DNA of 64,000 nucleotides from Salipiger thiooxidans (GTDB taxonomy: Bacteria; Pseudomonadota; Alphaproteobacteria; Rhodobacterales; Rhodobacteraceae), in contig NZ_FNAV01000001.1 of assembly GCF_900102075.1 (NCBI RefSeq), forward strand, positions 310,001-374,000, read 5' to 3'. The notes under the pieces are model-generated. The model worked only from the letters and a program-made list of their open reading frames with translations, did not search any database and was not told where the DNA came from. The position numbers and the translations under genes are program-made. Shown piece after piece: positions 1 to 9,103 of the stretch (positions within the stretch are counted from its first letter, which is position 1; each line of letters begins with the position of its first letter).

Positions 1-600
1 CTCGCCGACGGGCGCTGCCTGCTGGTGCCGTTCCTGCAAGGCTACATCGGCCACATTCACATGGAGCCCTCGGGCATGGCGGCGCTCTCCTACGTGCCCA
101 GCATCTACTCCCCCCGCTCGGCACAGCTCGGCGGACAGCGCCCCGAGCTCGACACGCTGCGTGCCGCCGCGACGCTGGCGCTGGACGAGCGCCGCTTCGA
201 CGCGGGCGCGGCCGCCCGCGGAAACGGCCTTGCGAATGCGATCCGCACCGGCGGCATCATCGACCCGGTGCTCGGGCTTTACGCGGCCTACGCCTATTCC
301 GACGCCAGCCAGGATGACCTAATCCCCGGGCTCTCGAGCGAGATCGTGGCCGACCTTGCCGCCGATCTCTTCGACGTGCGGCTTCTGTCGCATCGCAGGT
401 GGACCGAGGCCGGGCTGCCGCCGGTGGTGCCCGCCTGCCCGCTGCTGACCCGCGGCTGGAACCTGCTGCCCTCGCGCGGCGCCACGCTGGCGCCCGCCCT
501 GCAGGAGGCCGGTGCCCATCTGACCAACGCGCTCTGGACCACCTTCGGCCCCGAGGCCTCGGGGCCGATCTTCGACGCCATTCAGAAAGGAGAGATCTGA
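1..600 (+). CDS. C-terminal part of an unrecognised protein (cut by window edge)
   Basis: The reading frame is open from the first base and ends in TGA at 598-600, giving about 199 visible residues; the true start lies outside the window. I do not recognise the family. The visible part is soluble, alanine-rich and largely helical in appearance, with no transmembrane stretch and no obvious catalytic motif. Its stop overlaps the ATG of the next gene (ATGA), so the two are almost certainly co-translated, and it may work with that alpha/beta hydrolase. No function is assigned. Confidence 0.7.
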   Translation, partial: LADGRCLLVPFLQGYIGHIHMEPSGMAALSYVPSIYSPRSAQLGGQRPELDTLRAAATLALDERRFDAGAAARGNGLANAIRTGGIIDPVLGLYAAYAYSDASQDDLIPGLSSEIVADLAADLFDVRLLSHRRWTEAGLPPVVPACPLLTRGWNLLPSRGATLAPALQEAGAHLTNALWTTFGPEASGPIFDAIQKGEI

Positions 601-1466
601 TGAGGATCCTGTTCGTTCACGGCCGCGCGCAGGGCGGCAAGAGCTCGGCCTCGCTGCTGGCCGAATGGCGCAAGGCGCTGGACCGGGGGCTGGGCTCGGC
701 GGCGCTGTCGCTACCGGGATCGGTGAGCTTCGACCAGCCGTTCTACGGCGACACGCTCGACGACTTCGTCACCCGCGCCAAACTGCCCTCGACGCAGGAG
801 CTGGTGCAGATGGGCCCCGGGCAGGATCAGGGCTACGAGCTCTTCGCCCAGTCGGTGCTGCAGGAGATGAGCACCAGCGCCGAGATCTCCGAGACCGAGA
901 TCCGCCAGCAGATGCCCGAGGGCGAGCTGCAGGAAATGGGGCCGCAGAACTGGGAATGGGTGCAGGCGCTGGTGCAGGTCATCGACGGGCACTGGCCGGC
1001 GATCTCGGGCGTGACGATCGAGAAGTTCCTGACCGACGTCTACCTCTACCTCGACAAGCCCGCGGTGCGGAAGACGATCGACGGCATCGTCGAGGCGGCG
1101 CTGACCGACCAGCCGACGGTGGTGGTGGGCCACTCGCTGGGCAGCGTCGTGGCCTACAACGTGCTGGTGAAGCACGCCCCACGCATGAAGCTGGCGGGCT
1201 TCCTGACCATCGGCTCGCCGCTGGGGATCAAGGCGATCACCGCGCTTCTCGGGCTGCCGCGCAACCCCGCCGCCGGGCGCTGGGTGAACGCCTACGACAA
1301 GCGCGACATCGTGGCGCTGAACCCGCTGAACGCCAAGCACTTCCCAGTGGCGCCGCCGGTCTCGAACTTCTCCGGCGTGCGCAACCACACCGACAACCGC
1401 CACGGCATCGCGGGCTACCTCGACGATCCCACGGTGGCCAGGCAACTGGTGGCCTTCGCGACCTGA
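600..1466 (+). CDS. alpha/beta hydrolase (serine hydrolase fold)
   Basis: This 288-residue protein begins with a short beta strand ending in VHGRAQGG, the usual oxyanion-hole region of alpha/beta hydrolases. A nucleophile elbow, GHSLGS, follows about residue 180 after a run of valines. A late histidine in the RNHTDNRHG stretch could complete the triad. The ATG overlaps the stop of the upstream gene; longer in-frame extensions would run through that gene and were rejected. No signal peptide is seen, so it is probably cytoplasmic. The substrate is unknown: lipase, esterase or thioesterase are all possible, and the partner gene upstream gives no clue. Confidence 0.75.
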   Translation: MRILFVHGRAQGGKSSASLLAEWRKALDRGLGSAALSLPGSVSFDQPFYGDTLDDFVTRAKLPSTQELVQMGPGQDQGYELFAQSVLQEMSTSAEISETEIRQQMPEGELQEMGPQNWEWVQALVQVIDGHWPAISGVTIEKFLTDVYLYLDKPAVRKTIDGIVEAALTDQPTVVVGHSLGSVVAYNVLVKHAPRMKLAGFLTIGSPLGIKAITALLGLPRNPAAGRWVNAYDKRDIVALNPLNAKHFPVAPPVSNFSGVRNHTDNRHGIAGYLDDPTVARQLVAFAT

Positions 1467-1513
1467 CGGCCTGGGGCGCTGGCGTTCGGGCGATGGTTCC
1501 GACGGTCGGAGCC

Positions 1514-1529
1514 GGGCGGTCTGCCGCCC
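1514..1529 (+). terminator. GC hairpin after the hydrolase
   Basis: GGGCGG and CCGCCC form a perfect 6-bp stem with a TCTG loop, about 48 nt after the hydrolase stop. There is no T-run, so this is only a possible terminator. Confidence 0.35.
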
Positions 1530-1659
1530 CTCCCAAAGCCCCGCGAGGGCCCCGCTCCGACGCCCCGCAACCTGACCGAAAACCGCCGCGAGGTCACCGC
1601 ATTGCCGTTCTGCACGACCCCATGCTACTGTGCCGCGAAATGAGGCAGAGCAGCCCCGG

Positions 1660-2685
1660 ATGACGGCACTCAAACAGTATCAAAGACTGGAAGCGTCAGG
1701 ACTCTGGCGGCCCGAGCCGGCTGCCCAGAGGCGCGAGGTGATCGTGTCCCTTGGCGATGCCTCGCTGACCATTTCCGAGTTCTCCGGACGCGCGCTGGCG
1801 CACTGGTCCCTGCCTGCCGTGCGCCGCGCCAACCGCGGCCAGACCCCCGCCATCTACCACCCCGACGGCGACCCCGGCGAGACGCTGGAACTGGCCGAGG
1901 ACGAAAGCACGATGATCGACGCCATCGAGCGCCTGCTGCGCGCGATCGAGCGTCGCCGTCCCCGTCCGGGCAAGCTTCGGCTCTACCTGCTCGGCGCCTT
2001 TGCCGCCATCGTCGTGGGCGGCGGGATCTTCTGGCTGCCCGACGCGCTGCTCGAACACGCGCGCCGCGTGGTCCCCATGGCCAAGCGCGAGGCCATCGGC
2101 GAGGCGCTCCTGACCCGGGTGACGCGGGTCTCCGGGCAGGCCTGCATGTCCGACGATGCCCGCCTGCCGCTGCGCAACCTTGCGGGGCGGGTGCTGGGCG
2201 GCGACCGGACCGACGATCTCGTGGTGCTGCCCGGCGGCGTGCGCGACACGGCGCACCTGCCCGGCGGGCTGATCCTGATGAACCGCGCGCTGATCGAGGA
2301 TTACGAGGATCCCGACATCGCTGCCGGCTACATCCTCGTCGAGGCGCTGCGGGCAAAGCAGGCCGATCCGCTGGGCGAGCTGCTCGATTACGCCGGGCTC
2401 TGGTCGGCGCTGCGGCTCCTGACCACCGGCAACCTTCCCGACAGCGCCATGGATTCCTATGCCGAAACGCTGCTCACCCGCCGTCCCGAGCCGCTGCCCG
2501 AGGCAGCCCTGCTCGGCGCCTTCGACGCGGCGGACCTGCGCAGCACGCCCTACGCCTTCGCGGTGGACATCACCGGCGAGAGCACGCTGCACCTGATCGA
2601 GGCCGACCCGCACGCGGGCGACGCCAGCCAGCCGGTGCTTTCGGATGCCGACTGGGTGCGGTTGCAGGGCATCTGCGGCGGCTGA
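1660..2685 (+). CDS. conserved-type hypothetical membrane protein, one central transmembrane helix
   Basis: The ATG at 1660 gives 341 residues; a GTG 30 bases upstream is in frame but less likely. The first ~105 residues are soluble and contain a strand-rich part (VIVSLGDASLTISEF). One hydrophobic helix follows at about residues 108-128 (LYLLGAFAAIVVGGGIFWLP), after an Arg-rich stretch. The remaining ~210 residues would be periplasmic by the positive-inside rule. The C-terminal part has a segment (GLILMNRALIED...) that recalls the region before the metal site of M48-type peptidases, but no HExxH motif is present, so protease activity is not supported. Function unknown. Confidence 0.65.
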   Translation: MTALKQYQRLEASGLWRPEPAAQRREVIVSLGDASLTISEFSGRALAHWSLPAVRRANRGQTPAIYHPDGDPGETLELAEDESTMIDAIERLLRAIERRRPRPGKLRLYLLGAFAAIVVGGGIFWLPDALLEHARRVVPMAKREAIGEALLTRVTRVSGQACMSDDARLPLRNLAGRVLGGDRTDDLVVLPGGVRDTAHLPGGLILMNRALIEDYEDPDIAAGYILVEALRAKQADPLGELLDYAGLWSALRLLTTGNLPDSAMDSYAETLLTRRPEPLPEAALLGAFDAADLRSTPYAFAVDITGESTLHLIEADPHAGDASQPVLSDADWVRLQGICGG

Positions 2686-2701
2686 GCTCCGGCCGGGAAG
2701 A

Positions 2702-2730
2702 CCCCCGCCGAGGCGGGTGCCGGGCGGGGG
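2702..2730. terminator. bidirectional hairpin between convergent genes
   Basis: CCCCCGCC (2702-2709) pairs perfectly with GGCGGGGG (2723-2730). It lies between the stop of the plus-strand membrane protein (2685) and the stop of the minus-strand SPOR protein (2770), as expected for a shared terminator. Confidence 0.5.
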
Positions 2731-2769
2731 CGGATCGGTCTGGGGGCGGCTCCGCGGAAGCCTCTTATC

Positions 2770-4188
2770 TCAGCGGATATAGGCCTGCACGTAGCCCGTG
2801 GCCTGAACCCGGTTCAGCGCGCCCTGCAGCGCGGTGCTGCTGGCGTAGGGCCCCACGAGCACCCGGCGCGCCTGCGTGTCAGTGCCAACCGGAGCGTAGC
2901 GCACCGGCAGCCCGGCACCGCGCAGCCGCCGGGCGGCGGCGTCGGCTTTGGCGTGGGTGGTGAAGAGCCCGATCTCGACATAGCGCGCCGAGGTGGCCTT
3001 CGGCGCCGCGGCCTTGCGCGGTTCGGAGCGTGAGGACATCGCCGGCTGGCGGTGGGCCGATGCGGGCGCCCCCCGGTCCGACCTGGGCTGCGCGACGGGC
3101 GCGGGCACCCGGGCGTCGGCGGAATAGACGATCACCGGATCGCGCGCCGGAACGCGGCGCAGCGACATGTCGTTGACCCGCGGCACGGTGTTGGTCCAGC
3201 GCTGCTGGGTGGCGTAGTAGCCCCCGACCGTCTGCCACGCGCGGTAGGGGTTGAGGCGGTCATCCTCCCAGGCCGGACGATACCCCGGCGGCACCACCGG
3301 CGGCACCTCGGAGCGTGCTTCCCATACGTGCTTCGGCACGATGCGGGCTTCGGGATGCGCGCGCGGATCCGCGGCGACCAAGGCCACGGGGTCGTCGTCG
3401 CTGTCGATCTCGAGGCGGCTCTCGTCCCAGTGCCCCTGCCCGTTGCCGTAGTTGTGGTAGACGTTCTTGCCGCTGGTCGGCGCCTCGCCGCGACGGACTT
3501 CCGAGACGAAGGGGCTGTCCTGCGGCCCGCAGCGTACATCGCGGCCGTTGCGCTGAATGGTGCCGGTGAAGCCCGCCGGACAGGTCTGCCCCGGCGCAAC
3601 CTTGACCACCCGCTGGGTGGGCGCGGGCGCAGGTGCGGGTACGCGGCTGACCACGGTGGCAGGCGGCGGCGCCGAGGGCGGCTTCGAGGCCGGGGCCTTG
3701 ACCACCCGCTTGGGCGCGGTGGCGGGTTTCGAGGCCACGGTCTCCATCGGTTTGCGGGTGGAGGTGCGGCTCGGGGCCGGCGCGGGCTTGCGCGCGCGCG
3801 CCGTGGCCTTGGGCGCCGTGGCCGCGGGCTTCGACGCGGGGCTTGCGGCAGGTTTCGGAGCCGGGGTCGGGGTCGCCGCGGGCTTCGGTTCCGGCGTGGC
3901 GACCGGCGCGGGCGCGGCCGCCGTGCGCGACTTGCCCAGCGACGGCGCGTAGCCGCAGACCTGCTCGCGGTCGCGGGTCACCCGCGGCACCCAGATCACC
4001 GCATCGTCGAAGCCGGCGCGCACGAAAACGCAGCCACGGCTGTCGACGTACTGGGTCGCCGAGTAGCTCGCGGGAGGAAGCTCCGCCGGACTGTCGATGG
4101 TCTCGATGCCCTGGGCCAGGGCAGGCCCGGTGGCGATGCTCGCACACACCGAGGTCATGGCGAAGATCGCCAGTGTTTTCAATCGCAT
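2770..4188 (-). CDS. secreted SPOR-domain protein with long Ala/Pro/Lys-rich linker
   Basis: The product is 472 residues from the ATG at 4188, which has a GAGGG ribosome site and starts a clean signal peptide (MRLKTLAIFAMTS...PALAQG). An upstream in-frame ATG at 4224 would put 12 polar residues before the signal and was rejected. After a short Cys-containing domain (about residues 30-85) comes a low-complexity Ala/Pro/Lys region to about residue 190, then a second Cys-containing segment, and a C-terminal SPOR domain (YVEIGLFTTHAKADAAARRL to the end). SPOR domains bind denuded septal peptidoglycan, so a role at the cell wall or division site is inferred. Partner unknown. Confidence 0.8.
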   Translation of the reverse strand: MRLKTLAIFAMTSVCASIATGPALAQGIETIDSPAELPPASYSATQYVDSRGCVFVRAGFDDAVIWVPRVTRDREQVCGYAPSLGKSRTAAAPAPVATPEPKPAATPTPAPKPAASPASKPAATAPKATARARKPAPAPSRTSTRKPMETVASKPATAPKRVVKAPASKPPSAPPPATVVSRVPAPAPAPTQRVVKVAPGQTCPAGFTGTIQRNGRDVRCGPQDSPFVSEVRRGEAPTSGKNVYHNYGNGQGHWDESRLEIDSDDDPVALVAADPRAHPEARIVPKHVWEARSEVPPVVPPGYRPAWEDDRLNPYRAWQTVGGYYATQQRWTNTVPRVNDMSLRRVPARDPVIVYSADARVPAPVAQPRSDRGAPASAHRQPAMSSRSEPRKAAAPKATSARYVEIGLFTTHAKADAAARRLRGAGLPVRYAPVGTDTQARRVLVGPYASSTALQGALNRVQATGYVQAYIR

Positions 4189-4254
4189 GGCTGCCCTCAC
4201 AGATACGGAGGAAGCATGCCTCATACACCGAAGCCTGTAAAGCGCCCGGATCGC

Positions 4255-4887
4255 CTACTTGGTGCCGAACATGCGGTCTCCCGCATCCCCTAGTCCCGGG
4301 ACGATGTAGCCCTTCTCGTTCAGGTGGTCGTCGAGCGAGGCGGTCACGATCGGCACGTCCGGGTGCGCCTCTTCCATCCGCGCCACGCCCTCGGGCGCCG
4401 CCAGCAGGCAGAGGAAGCGGATGTCCTTGGCGCCGGCCTCTTTCATCAGGTCCACCGCAGCAACCGAGGAATTGCCCGTCGCGAGCATCGGGTCGACGAG
4501 GATGACGGTGCGGTCCTCGAGCTTCTTGGGCACCTTGAAGTAGTATTGCACCGGCTTCAGCGTTTCCTCGTCGCGGTAGAGACCGACGAAGCCCACGCGC
4601 GCGGCGGGCACCAGCTCGAGAATGCCGTCGAGCAGGCCGTTGCCGGCACGCAGGATCGAGACCAGCACCAGCTTCTTGCCCTCGATCACCGGCGCGTCCA
4701 TCTCGCAGAGCGGCGTCTCGATCTTCTTGGTGGTCACCGGCAGCGCGTGGGTGACCTCGTAGGCCAGCAGCAGGCTGATCTCGCGCAGGAGCTGGCGGAA
4801 GGAGGCGGTCGAGGTGTCCTTCTCGCGCATCAGGGTCAGCTTGTGCTGAACCAGCGGGTGATCGACGACGGTAAGATGCTGTTTCAT
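4255..4887 (-). CDS. upp: uracil phosphoribosyltransferase
   Basis: Converts uracil and PRPP to UMP in pyrimidine salvage. The 210-residue product has the usual family length and the PRPP-binding loop ([12 protein letters not shown]), the SILRAGNGL segment and the C-terminal [13 protein letters not shown] signature. The ATG at 4887 gives the expected [18 protein letters not shown] start; the longer in-frame upstream sequence is not family-like. It lies 128 bp downstream of add on the same strand and is functionally the last step of the salvage set: deoA releases bases from nucleosides and Upp recaptures uracil. Confidence 0.97.
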   Translation of the reverse strand: MKQHLTVVDHPLVQHKLTLMREKDTSTASFRQLLREISLLLAYEVTHALPVTTKKIETPLCEMDAPVIEGKKLVLVSILRAGNGLLDGILELVPAARVGFVGLYRDEETLKPVQYYFKVPKKLEDRTVILVDPMLATGNSSVAAVDLMKEAGAKDIRFLCLLAAPEGVARMEEAHPDVPIVTASLDDHLNEKGYIVPGLGDAGDRMFGTK

Positions 4888-5015
4888 GGCCCCGGTGCTC
4901 CTCTCGCGTGTGTTGCCTACCTCATTAGCCGCGGGCGTGCGGCCCCGCAACGACAAGGGACGCCCTGCAGCCGATGCGACACGCCCGATGCCGCGATGCC
5001 GGGCAGCGCCGCCGT

Positions 5016-6014
5016 TCAGCCGAGCCGCTTGAGCAGCGCCGCGCGGGTGTCCTCGTCGCAGAACGCCGCCTCGGCCGAGGTCCGGGCGATCTGGGCGAAC
5101 ACCTCCTCGTCCCAGCCGAAGGTCTTGGCCAGCCGCTCGTATTCGTCGGCCATGGTGGTGTGGAAGAACGGCGGATCGTCGGTCGCGACGGTGACCTTCA
5201 CCCCCCTTTCGCGCAGCCTCTCAATCGGATGCGCCGAGAGCCTCGGGTAAACCCCGAGCGTCACGTTGGAACCCGGGCAGACCTCGAGAACAATCCCGTT
5301 CTCTACAAGTTTATCCACAAGCGCGAGATCTTCGATGGCACGCACCCCGTGACCGATGCGCTCGACCCTCAGATCGTCCAGCGCGTCGGAAATCTCGCGC
5401 GGGCCGCGCCATTCGCCGGCGTGCGAGGTCAGCCGCAGCCCGGCCTCGCGCGCCATGTCGAAGCTGTAGGCGAAGTCCTTCTGGCTGCCGCGGTTCTCGT
5501 CGCCCGCCATGCCGAAGCCCACCAGCCAGTCGCCCGCGGTCTCGGCCGCGCAGAGCGCCGCGCGCTTCGCCCGCTCGGGCCCGAAGTGCCGCACGCAGGT
5601 CACGATGCCGCGCAGGGTGATGCCCATCGTCCTCTCGGCGGCCTCCGACGCCTCGCGCATGGCGTGCAGGTATTCGCGCCACGCGCCCAGGTCGCCACCG
5701 CCGCAGAAATCGGGCGAGAGGAAGGTCTCCGAATAGATCACGCCGCTTTCGGCGCTCTTCTCGAGCACCGCGAGGGTGAGCCGCGCGTAGTCGTCGGGGC
5801 TGCGCAGAACCGAGGTCGCGGCCTCGTAAATCGTTAAGAAATGGTTAAAATCCGTGTAGGCGTAGCTGCCGTCCTCGGCGAAGACCCCGTCGAGCCGGAC
5901 GGATTTCTCCTGCCCCAGGCCACGGATGAAGGCCGGCGGCGCGGCGCCTTCGAGATGCAGGTGCAGCTCGACCTTGGGCAGCGCCCGCAGCGCCGCGATG
6001 CGTTCCTCGTCCAT
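5016..6014 (-). CDS. add: adenosine deaminase
   Basis: Deaminates adenosine or deoxyadenosine to inosine in the cytoplasm. The 332-residue protein shows the metal and catalytic motifs of the family in order: ELHLHLEG near the N-terminus, the SHAGE segment with the catalytic Glu, RIGHG, and TDDPP near residue 275. The start is the ATG at 6014, whose A is shared with the deoB stop (TGATG); a GTG one codon upstream is possible. It belongs to the cdd-deoA-deoB-add operon, all with 1-4 nt overlaps. A minority of family members act on adenine or 6-aminofutalosine, but the salvage context favours adenosine. Confidence 0.95.
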   Translation of the reverse strand: MDEERIAALRALPKVELHLHLEGAAPPAFIRGLGQEKSVRLDGVFAEDGSYAYTDFNHFLTIYEAATSVLRSPDDYARLTLAVLEKSAESGVIYSETFLSPDFCGGGDLGAWREYLHAMREASEAAERTMGITLRGIVTCVRHFGPERAKRAALCAAETAGDWLVGFGMAGDENRGSQKDFAYSFDMAREAGLRLTSHAGEWRGPREISDALDDLRVERIGHGVRAIEDLALVDKLVENGIVLEVCPGSNVTLGVYPRLSAHPIERLRERGVKVTVATDDPPFFHTTMADEYERLAKTFGWDEEVFAQIARTSAEAAFCDEDTRAALLKRLG

Positions 6015-7219
6015 CACAGGAAGCTTCTCCCCGACCCCGATGATTCAACTTGAAGATGCGCGGCGATGCTCGCCGCCACGTCGGCGAAGACCACATGCCC
6101 CAGCGCGCCCGCGCCCCGGCCTGCGACCAGCACCGGCACCCGTTCGCGGGTGTGATCGGTGCCGGTCCAGCTCGGATCGTTGCCGTGATCCGCAGTCACC
6201 AGCAGGATGTCGTCTTTGCGCAAGCGCGGCAGCAGGCGGCCAAGTTCGGCGTCGAACCACTCGAGCGCCCTCGCGTAGCCCGATATGTCGCGACGGTGCC
6301 CGTAAAGGCTGTCGAACTCGACGAAATTGGCAAATGTCAACGCGCCGTCCACGGAGTTATCCACAAGGTCGCCCAGATGCTGCATGAGCTGCGCGTCATC
6401 GCCTTTGTGCAAGTGGTCGATCCCCTCCATCGAGAAGATGTCGCCGATCTTGCCGACCGCATGCACCTCGCGCCCCGCATCCTGCGCCCAGTTGGGCAGG
6501 ATCGGACGCGGCGGCCGGATGGCGTAGTCGTGGCGGTTGCCGGTGCGCCGGAAGCTGCCCTCGGCTCCCACGAAGGGCCGCGCGATCACCCGCCCCACCT
6601 TCATCTCGTGCAGCATGGGGGCCACGCGCTCGCAGAGATCCAGCAGCCGCGTGAGACCGAAGCTCTCTTCATGGGCGGCGATCTGGAAGACGCTGTCGGC
6701 GGAGGTGTAGCAGATCGGCCAGCCGGTCCGCAGGTGCTCGGGCCCGAAGCGGTCCAGCATCACCGTGCCCGAGCCGTGGCAATTGGCCAGCGTGCCCTCG
6801 GTGCCCGCGATCTCGCGCACCCGCGCCAGCAGCGCCTCGGGAAAGACCGGCTGCGCGACGGGGAAGTAGTGCCAGTCCCACGGCACCGGCAGCCCGGCGA
6901 GTTCCCAGTGGCCCGAGGGCGTGTCCTTCCCGCGCGAGCTCTCGGTCGCGGCACCCCAGAGCCCCTGCGGCGCGGCCCCCAGCCCCGGCGGCAGGGTGCC
7001 GCTGGCAAGCTCCACCGCGCGCCCCAGCCCGAGCCCGTCGAGCACCGGCAGGCGCAGCGGACCGCTGCGGCCGTCTTCGGCCTCGCCCCGGGCGCAGGCC
7101 TCGGCGATGTGCAGCACGGTGTTGGCCCCTGTGTCGGGCACGCCGTCGTTGAAATAGGATCCCGCGTCCGGTGCGCCGCCGATGCCGACGGAATCGATCA
7201 CCACGAGAAACGCCCTCAT
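6014..7219 (-). CDS. deoB: phosphopentomutase
   Basis: Interconverts (deoxy)ribose 1-phosphate and 5-phosphate, feeding the sugar from phosphorolysis into central metabolism. The 401-residue protein has alkaline-phosphatase-superfamily metal motifs: VIDSVGIGG with D8 at the N-terminus and TADHGNDPSWTGTDHTRE near residue 335. The ATG at 7219 overlaps the deoA stop by four bases, fixing the start; the much longer open frame upstream is the shadow of deoA. It sits between deoA, which makes its substrate, and add. Confidence 0.96.
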   Translation of the reverse strand: MRAFLVVIDSVGIGGAPDAGSYFNDGVPDTGANTVLHIAEACARGEAEDGRSGPLRLPVLDGLGLGRAVELASGTLPPGLGAAPQGLWGAATESSRGKDTPSGHWELAGLPVPWDWHYFPVAQPVFPEALLARVREIAGTEGTLANCHGSGTVMLDRFGPEHLRTGWPICYTSADSVFQIAAHEESFGLTRLLDLCERVAPMLHEMKVGRVIARPFVGAEGSFRRTGNRHDYAIRPPRPILPNWAQDAGREVHAVGKIGDIFSMEGIDHLHKGDDAQLMQHLGDLVDNSVDGALTFANFVEFDSLYGHRRDISGYARALEWFDAELGRLLPRLRKDDILLVTADHGNDPSWTGTDHTRERVPVLVAGRGAGALGHVVFADVAASIAAHLQVESSGSGRSFL

Positions 7220-8505
7220 CCGATGCGCTCCCGGATCAGCGGCCCCGCCACCGCGGGCGCGCCCAGCGCGATGGCACGGGTCACCACCTGCGCCGCGGCC
7301 TCGGCCTGGTCCTCGCGGGCGGCGTGCACGCGGGCGAGCGGCTCGCCCTTCTCGACCCGCTGGCCCAGCCGCACCACGTCCGAGAGCCCCACGGCAGGGT
7401 CGATCATGTCGGTCTCGACTGTGCGGCCACCTCCCATGTGCACCACCGCAAGCCCCAGCGCCTCGCCGTCGATCGCCGCAACATGGCCCGCCTCGGGCGC
7501 CGGGATCTCGCGGATCACCGTCGCCTCGGGCAGGTAACGGCCCCAGTCCTCGACGAAATTGTGCGGCCCTCCGAGCCCGTAGATCATCCGGCCCATGTGC
7601 TCGGCGGCGGCGCCCGAGGCCAGCGCCTCGCACAGCCGGGCCTCGGCCTCCCTGATGCCCGCGCCCTCGAGCAGCGGCGTGCCCAGCGCCAGTGTCAGCT
7701 CGTGCAGCGGCCCCTCTTCGCGCCCGGTCAGCACCCGCATCGCCGCATCGACCTCGAGCGCGTTGCCCAGCGCCGCGGCGATCGGCTGGTTCATGTCGGT
7801 GACGAAGGCGGTGGTGGGACAACCCGCCGCGTTGGCAGTCGAGACCAGCGCCCCGGCCAGCGCACGGGCCTCGGCGTCGGTCTTCATGAAAGCGCCGGAG
7901 CCCACCTTGACGTCGAGCACCAGCCCCTCGAGCCCCGCGGCCAGCTTCTTCGACAGGATCGACGAGGTGATGAGATCGAGGCTCTCGACCGTGGCGGTCA
8001 CGTCGCGCACCGCGTAGAGACGGCGGTCGGCGGGGGCGATCCCGGCCGAGGCCGAGACGATGGCGCAACCCGCCTCCTTCACCACGCGCCGGAACTTCGC
8101 CTCGTCCGGGGCGACGGCGTAGCCGGGGATGGCATCGAGCTTGTCGAGCGTGCCACCGGTGTGGCCGAGCCCGCGGCCCGAGATCATCGGGACATAGGCG
8201 CCGCAGGCGGCCAGCGCGGGGGCCAGCACCAGCGAGACGCAGTCGCCAACACCGCCGGTGGAATGCTTGTCGAGCACCGGCCCGTCGAGATCCCAGCGCA
8301 GCACGTGGCCCGAATCCCGCATCGCCAGAGTCAGCGCCACGCGGTTCTCCTCCGAGAGCCCGCGCAGGCAAACGCCCATGGCAAAGGCTCCGGCCTGGGC
8401 CGCGCTCACGCTGCCATCGGCCAGCCCCGTCGCGAACCACCGCAGCCCGTCGGTCGCCGGTTCCTCTCCGCGCCTCAGCGCTGCGATGACGTCGCGCGCA
8501 TCCAT
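7216..8505 (-). CDS. deoA: thymidine phosphorylase
   Basis: Phosphorolyses thymidine (and deoxyuridine) to the base and deoxyribose 1-phosphate. The 429-residue protein has the class II nucleoside phosphorylase signature KHSTGGVGD near residue 84, followed by SGRGLGHTGGTLDKL and SSKIL-like SSILSKKLAAG, and the C-terminal pyrimidine nucleoside phosphorylase domain. Its ATG at 8505 touches the cdd stop, and its stop overlaps the deoB start, so translation is coupled. The product bases and sugar are used by Upp and DeoB encoded downstream. Confidence 0.95.
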   Translation of the reverse strand: MDARDVIAALRRGEEPATDGLRWFATGLADGSVSAAQAGAFAMGVCLRGLSEENRVALTLAMRDSGHVLRWDLDGPVLDKHSTGGVGDCVSLVLAPALAACGAYVPMISGRGLGHTGGTLDKLDAIPGYAVAPDEAKFRRVVKEAGCAIVSASAGIAPADRRLYAVRDVTATVESLDLITSSILSKKLAAGLEGLVLDVKVGSGAFMKTDAEARALAGALVSTANAAGCPTTAFVTDMNQPIAAALGNALEVDAAMRVLTGREEGPLHELTLALGTPLLEGAGIREAEARLCEALASGAAAEHMGRMIYGLGGPHNFVEDWGRYLPEATVIREIPAPEAGHVAAIDGEALGLAVVHMGGGRTVETDMIDPAVGLSDVVRLGQRVEKGEPLARVHAAREDQAEAAAQVVTRAIALGAPAVAGPLIRERIG

Positions 8506-8897
8506 CACACCCGGTCCATGTCGTCCGGACGGAAGGCGCCGGGCAGAAGCTCGCCCACGGTGGTCTCGAGCACCTCGCCCGAGACCGTGGCAAGGATCAC
8601 CTTCGTCTCGGCCCGCGCGAACTCCGAGAGCTTCTGGCGGCAGCCGCCGCAGGGCGGCACCGGGCGCGGGCTGTCGGCGATGACATAGGCCTCGACGATC
8701 TCGGTCTCGCCCGCGGCCACCATGGCCGCGATGGCGCCGGCCTCCGCGCAGGTGCCCTCGGGATAGGCCGCGTTCTCGACGTTGCAGCCGGCGTGCACCG
8801 TGCCGGAGGGTGTGCGCACCGCGGCCCCCACCTTGAACCGGGAATAGGGCACGTAGGCATTCTCGCGCACCGCCCGCGCCGCTTTTTCGAGTTCCAT
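8505..8897 (-). CDS. cdd: cytidine deaminase
   Basis: Deaminates cytidine and deoxycytidine to uridine forms. The 130-residue length matches the tetrameric class. The zinc site is visible as C-N-V-E-N (substrate), T-C-A-E with the catalytic Glu (residues ~50-53) and PPCGGCRQ (~82-89). The ATG at 8897 has an AGGAGAG ribosome site. It is the first gene of the salvage operon, so the operon promoter should lie just upstream, in the 206-bp gap that also holds a structured repeat (8979-9098). Confidence 0.96.
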   Translation of the reverse strand: MELEKAARAVRENAYVPYSRFKVGAAVRTPSGTVHAGCNVENAAYPEGTCAEAGAIAAMVAAGETEIVEAYVIADSPRPVPPCGGCRQKLSEFARAETKVILATVSGEVLETTVGELLPGAFRPDDMDRV

Positions 8898-8978
8898 GAC
8901 GCTCTCCTGCTGCCTGCTCGGAGATCCATTTTTGAAATCCCCCCGCCCGGATTGCAAGAGCCGCGCCGCTGGCACCGG

Positions 8979-9098
8979 CCGGCCTGCCTCCGGCGGGGAT
9001 ATTTGGGGCCACTGGAAACCGGGAGCCGCGCCCAGCCCTTCCAGTGGCTCAAAATATCCCGGGGGAGTCTCCGACAGGAGACGGGGGCAGCGCCCCCT
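8979..9098. repeat. structured intergenic repeat, complete inverted pair, downstream of alkB
   Basis: Read from the alkB stop on the minus strand: hairpin 1 (GGGGGC-GCT-GCCCCC), hairpin 2 (GTCTCC-tgtc-GGAGAC), then a core TCCCCCGGGATATTT. An inverted copy of the core follows (8979-9020). The two cores, 8996-9015 and 9041-9060, pair over 20 positions with two mismatches around a 25-nt loop. The same parts recur at 13835-13938 and 20471-20534. A transcription terminator or mRNA 3'-end role for alkB is inferred from the position 6 nt after its stop. Confidence 0.7.
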
Positions 9099-9103
9099 CC
9101 GCG

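Noticed and set aside
1660-2685. M48-type metallopeptidase
   Set aside because: Some resemblance in the C-terminal part but the HExxH zinc motif is absent.
3052-4293. A 413-codon plus-strand frame opposite the SPOR protein
   Set aside because: Gly/Arg-rich low complexity mirroring the Ala/Pro linker; no ribosome site or domain.
8996-9060. Insertion-sequence end
   Set aside because: No transposase or target duplication nearby; the same parts recur after other genes as structured elements.
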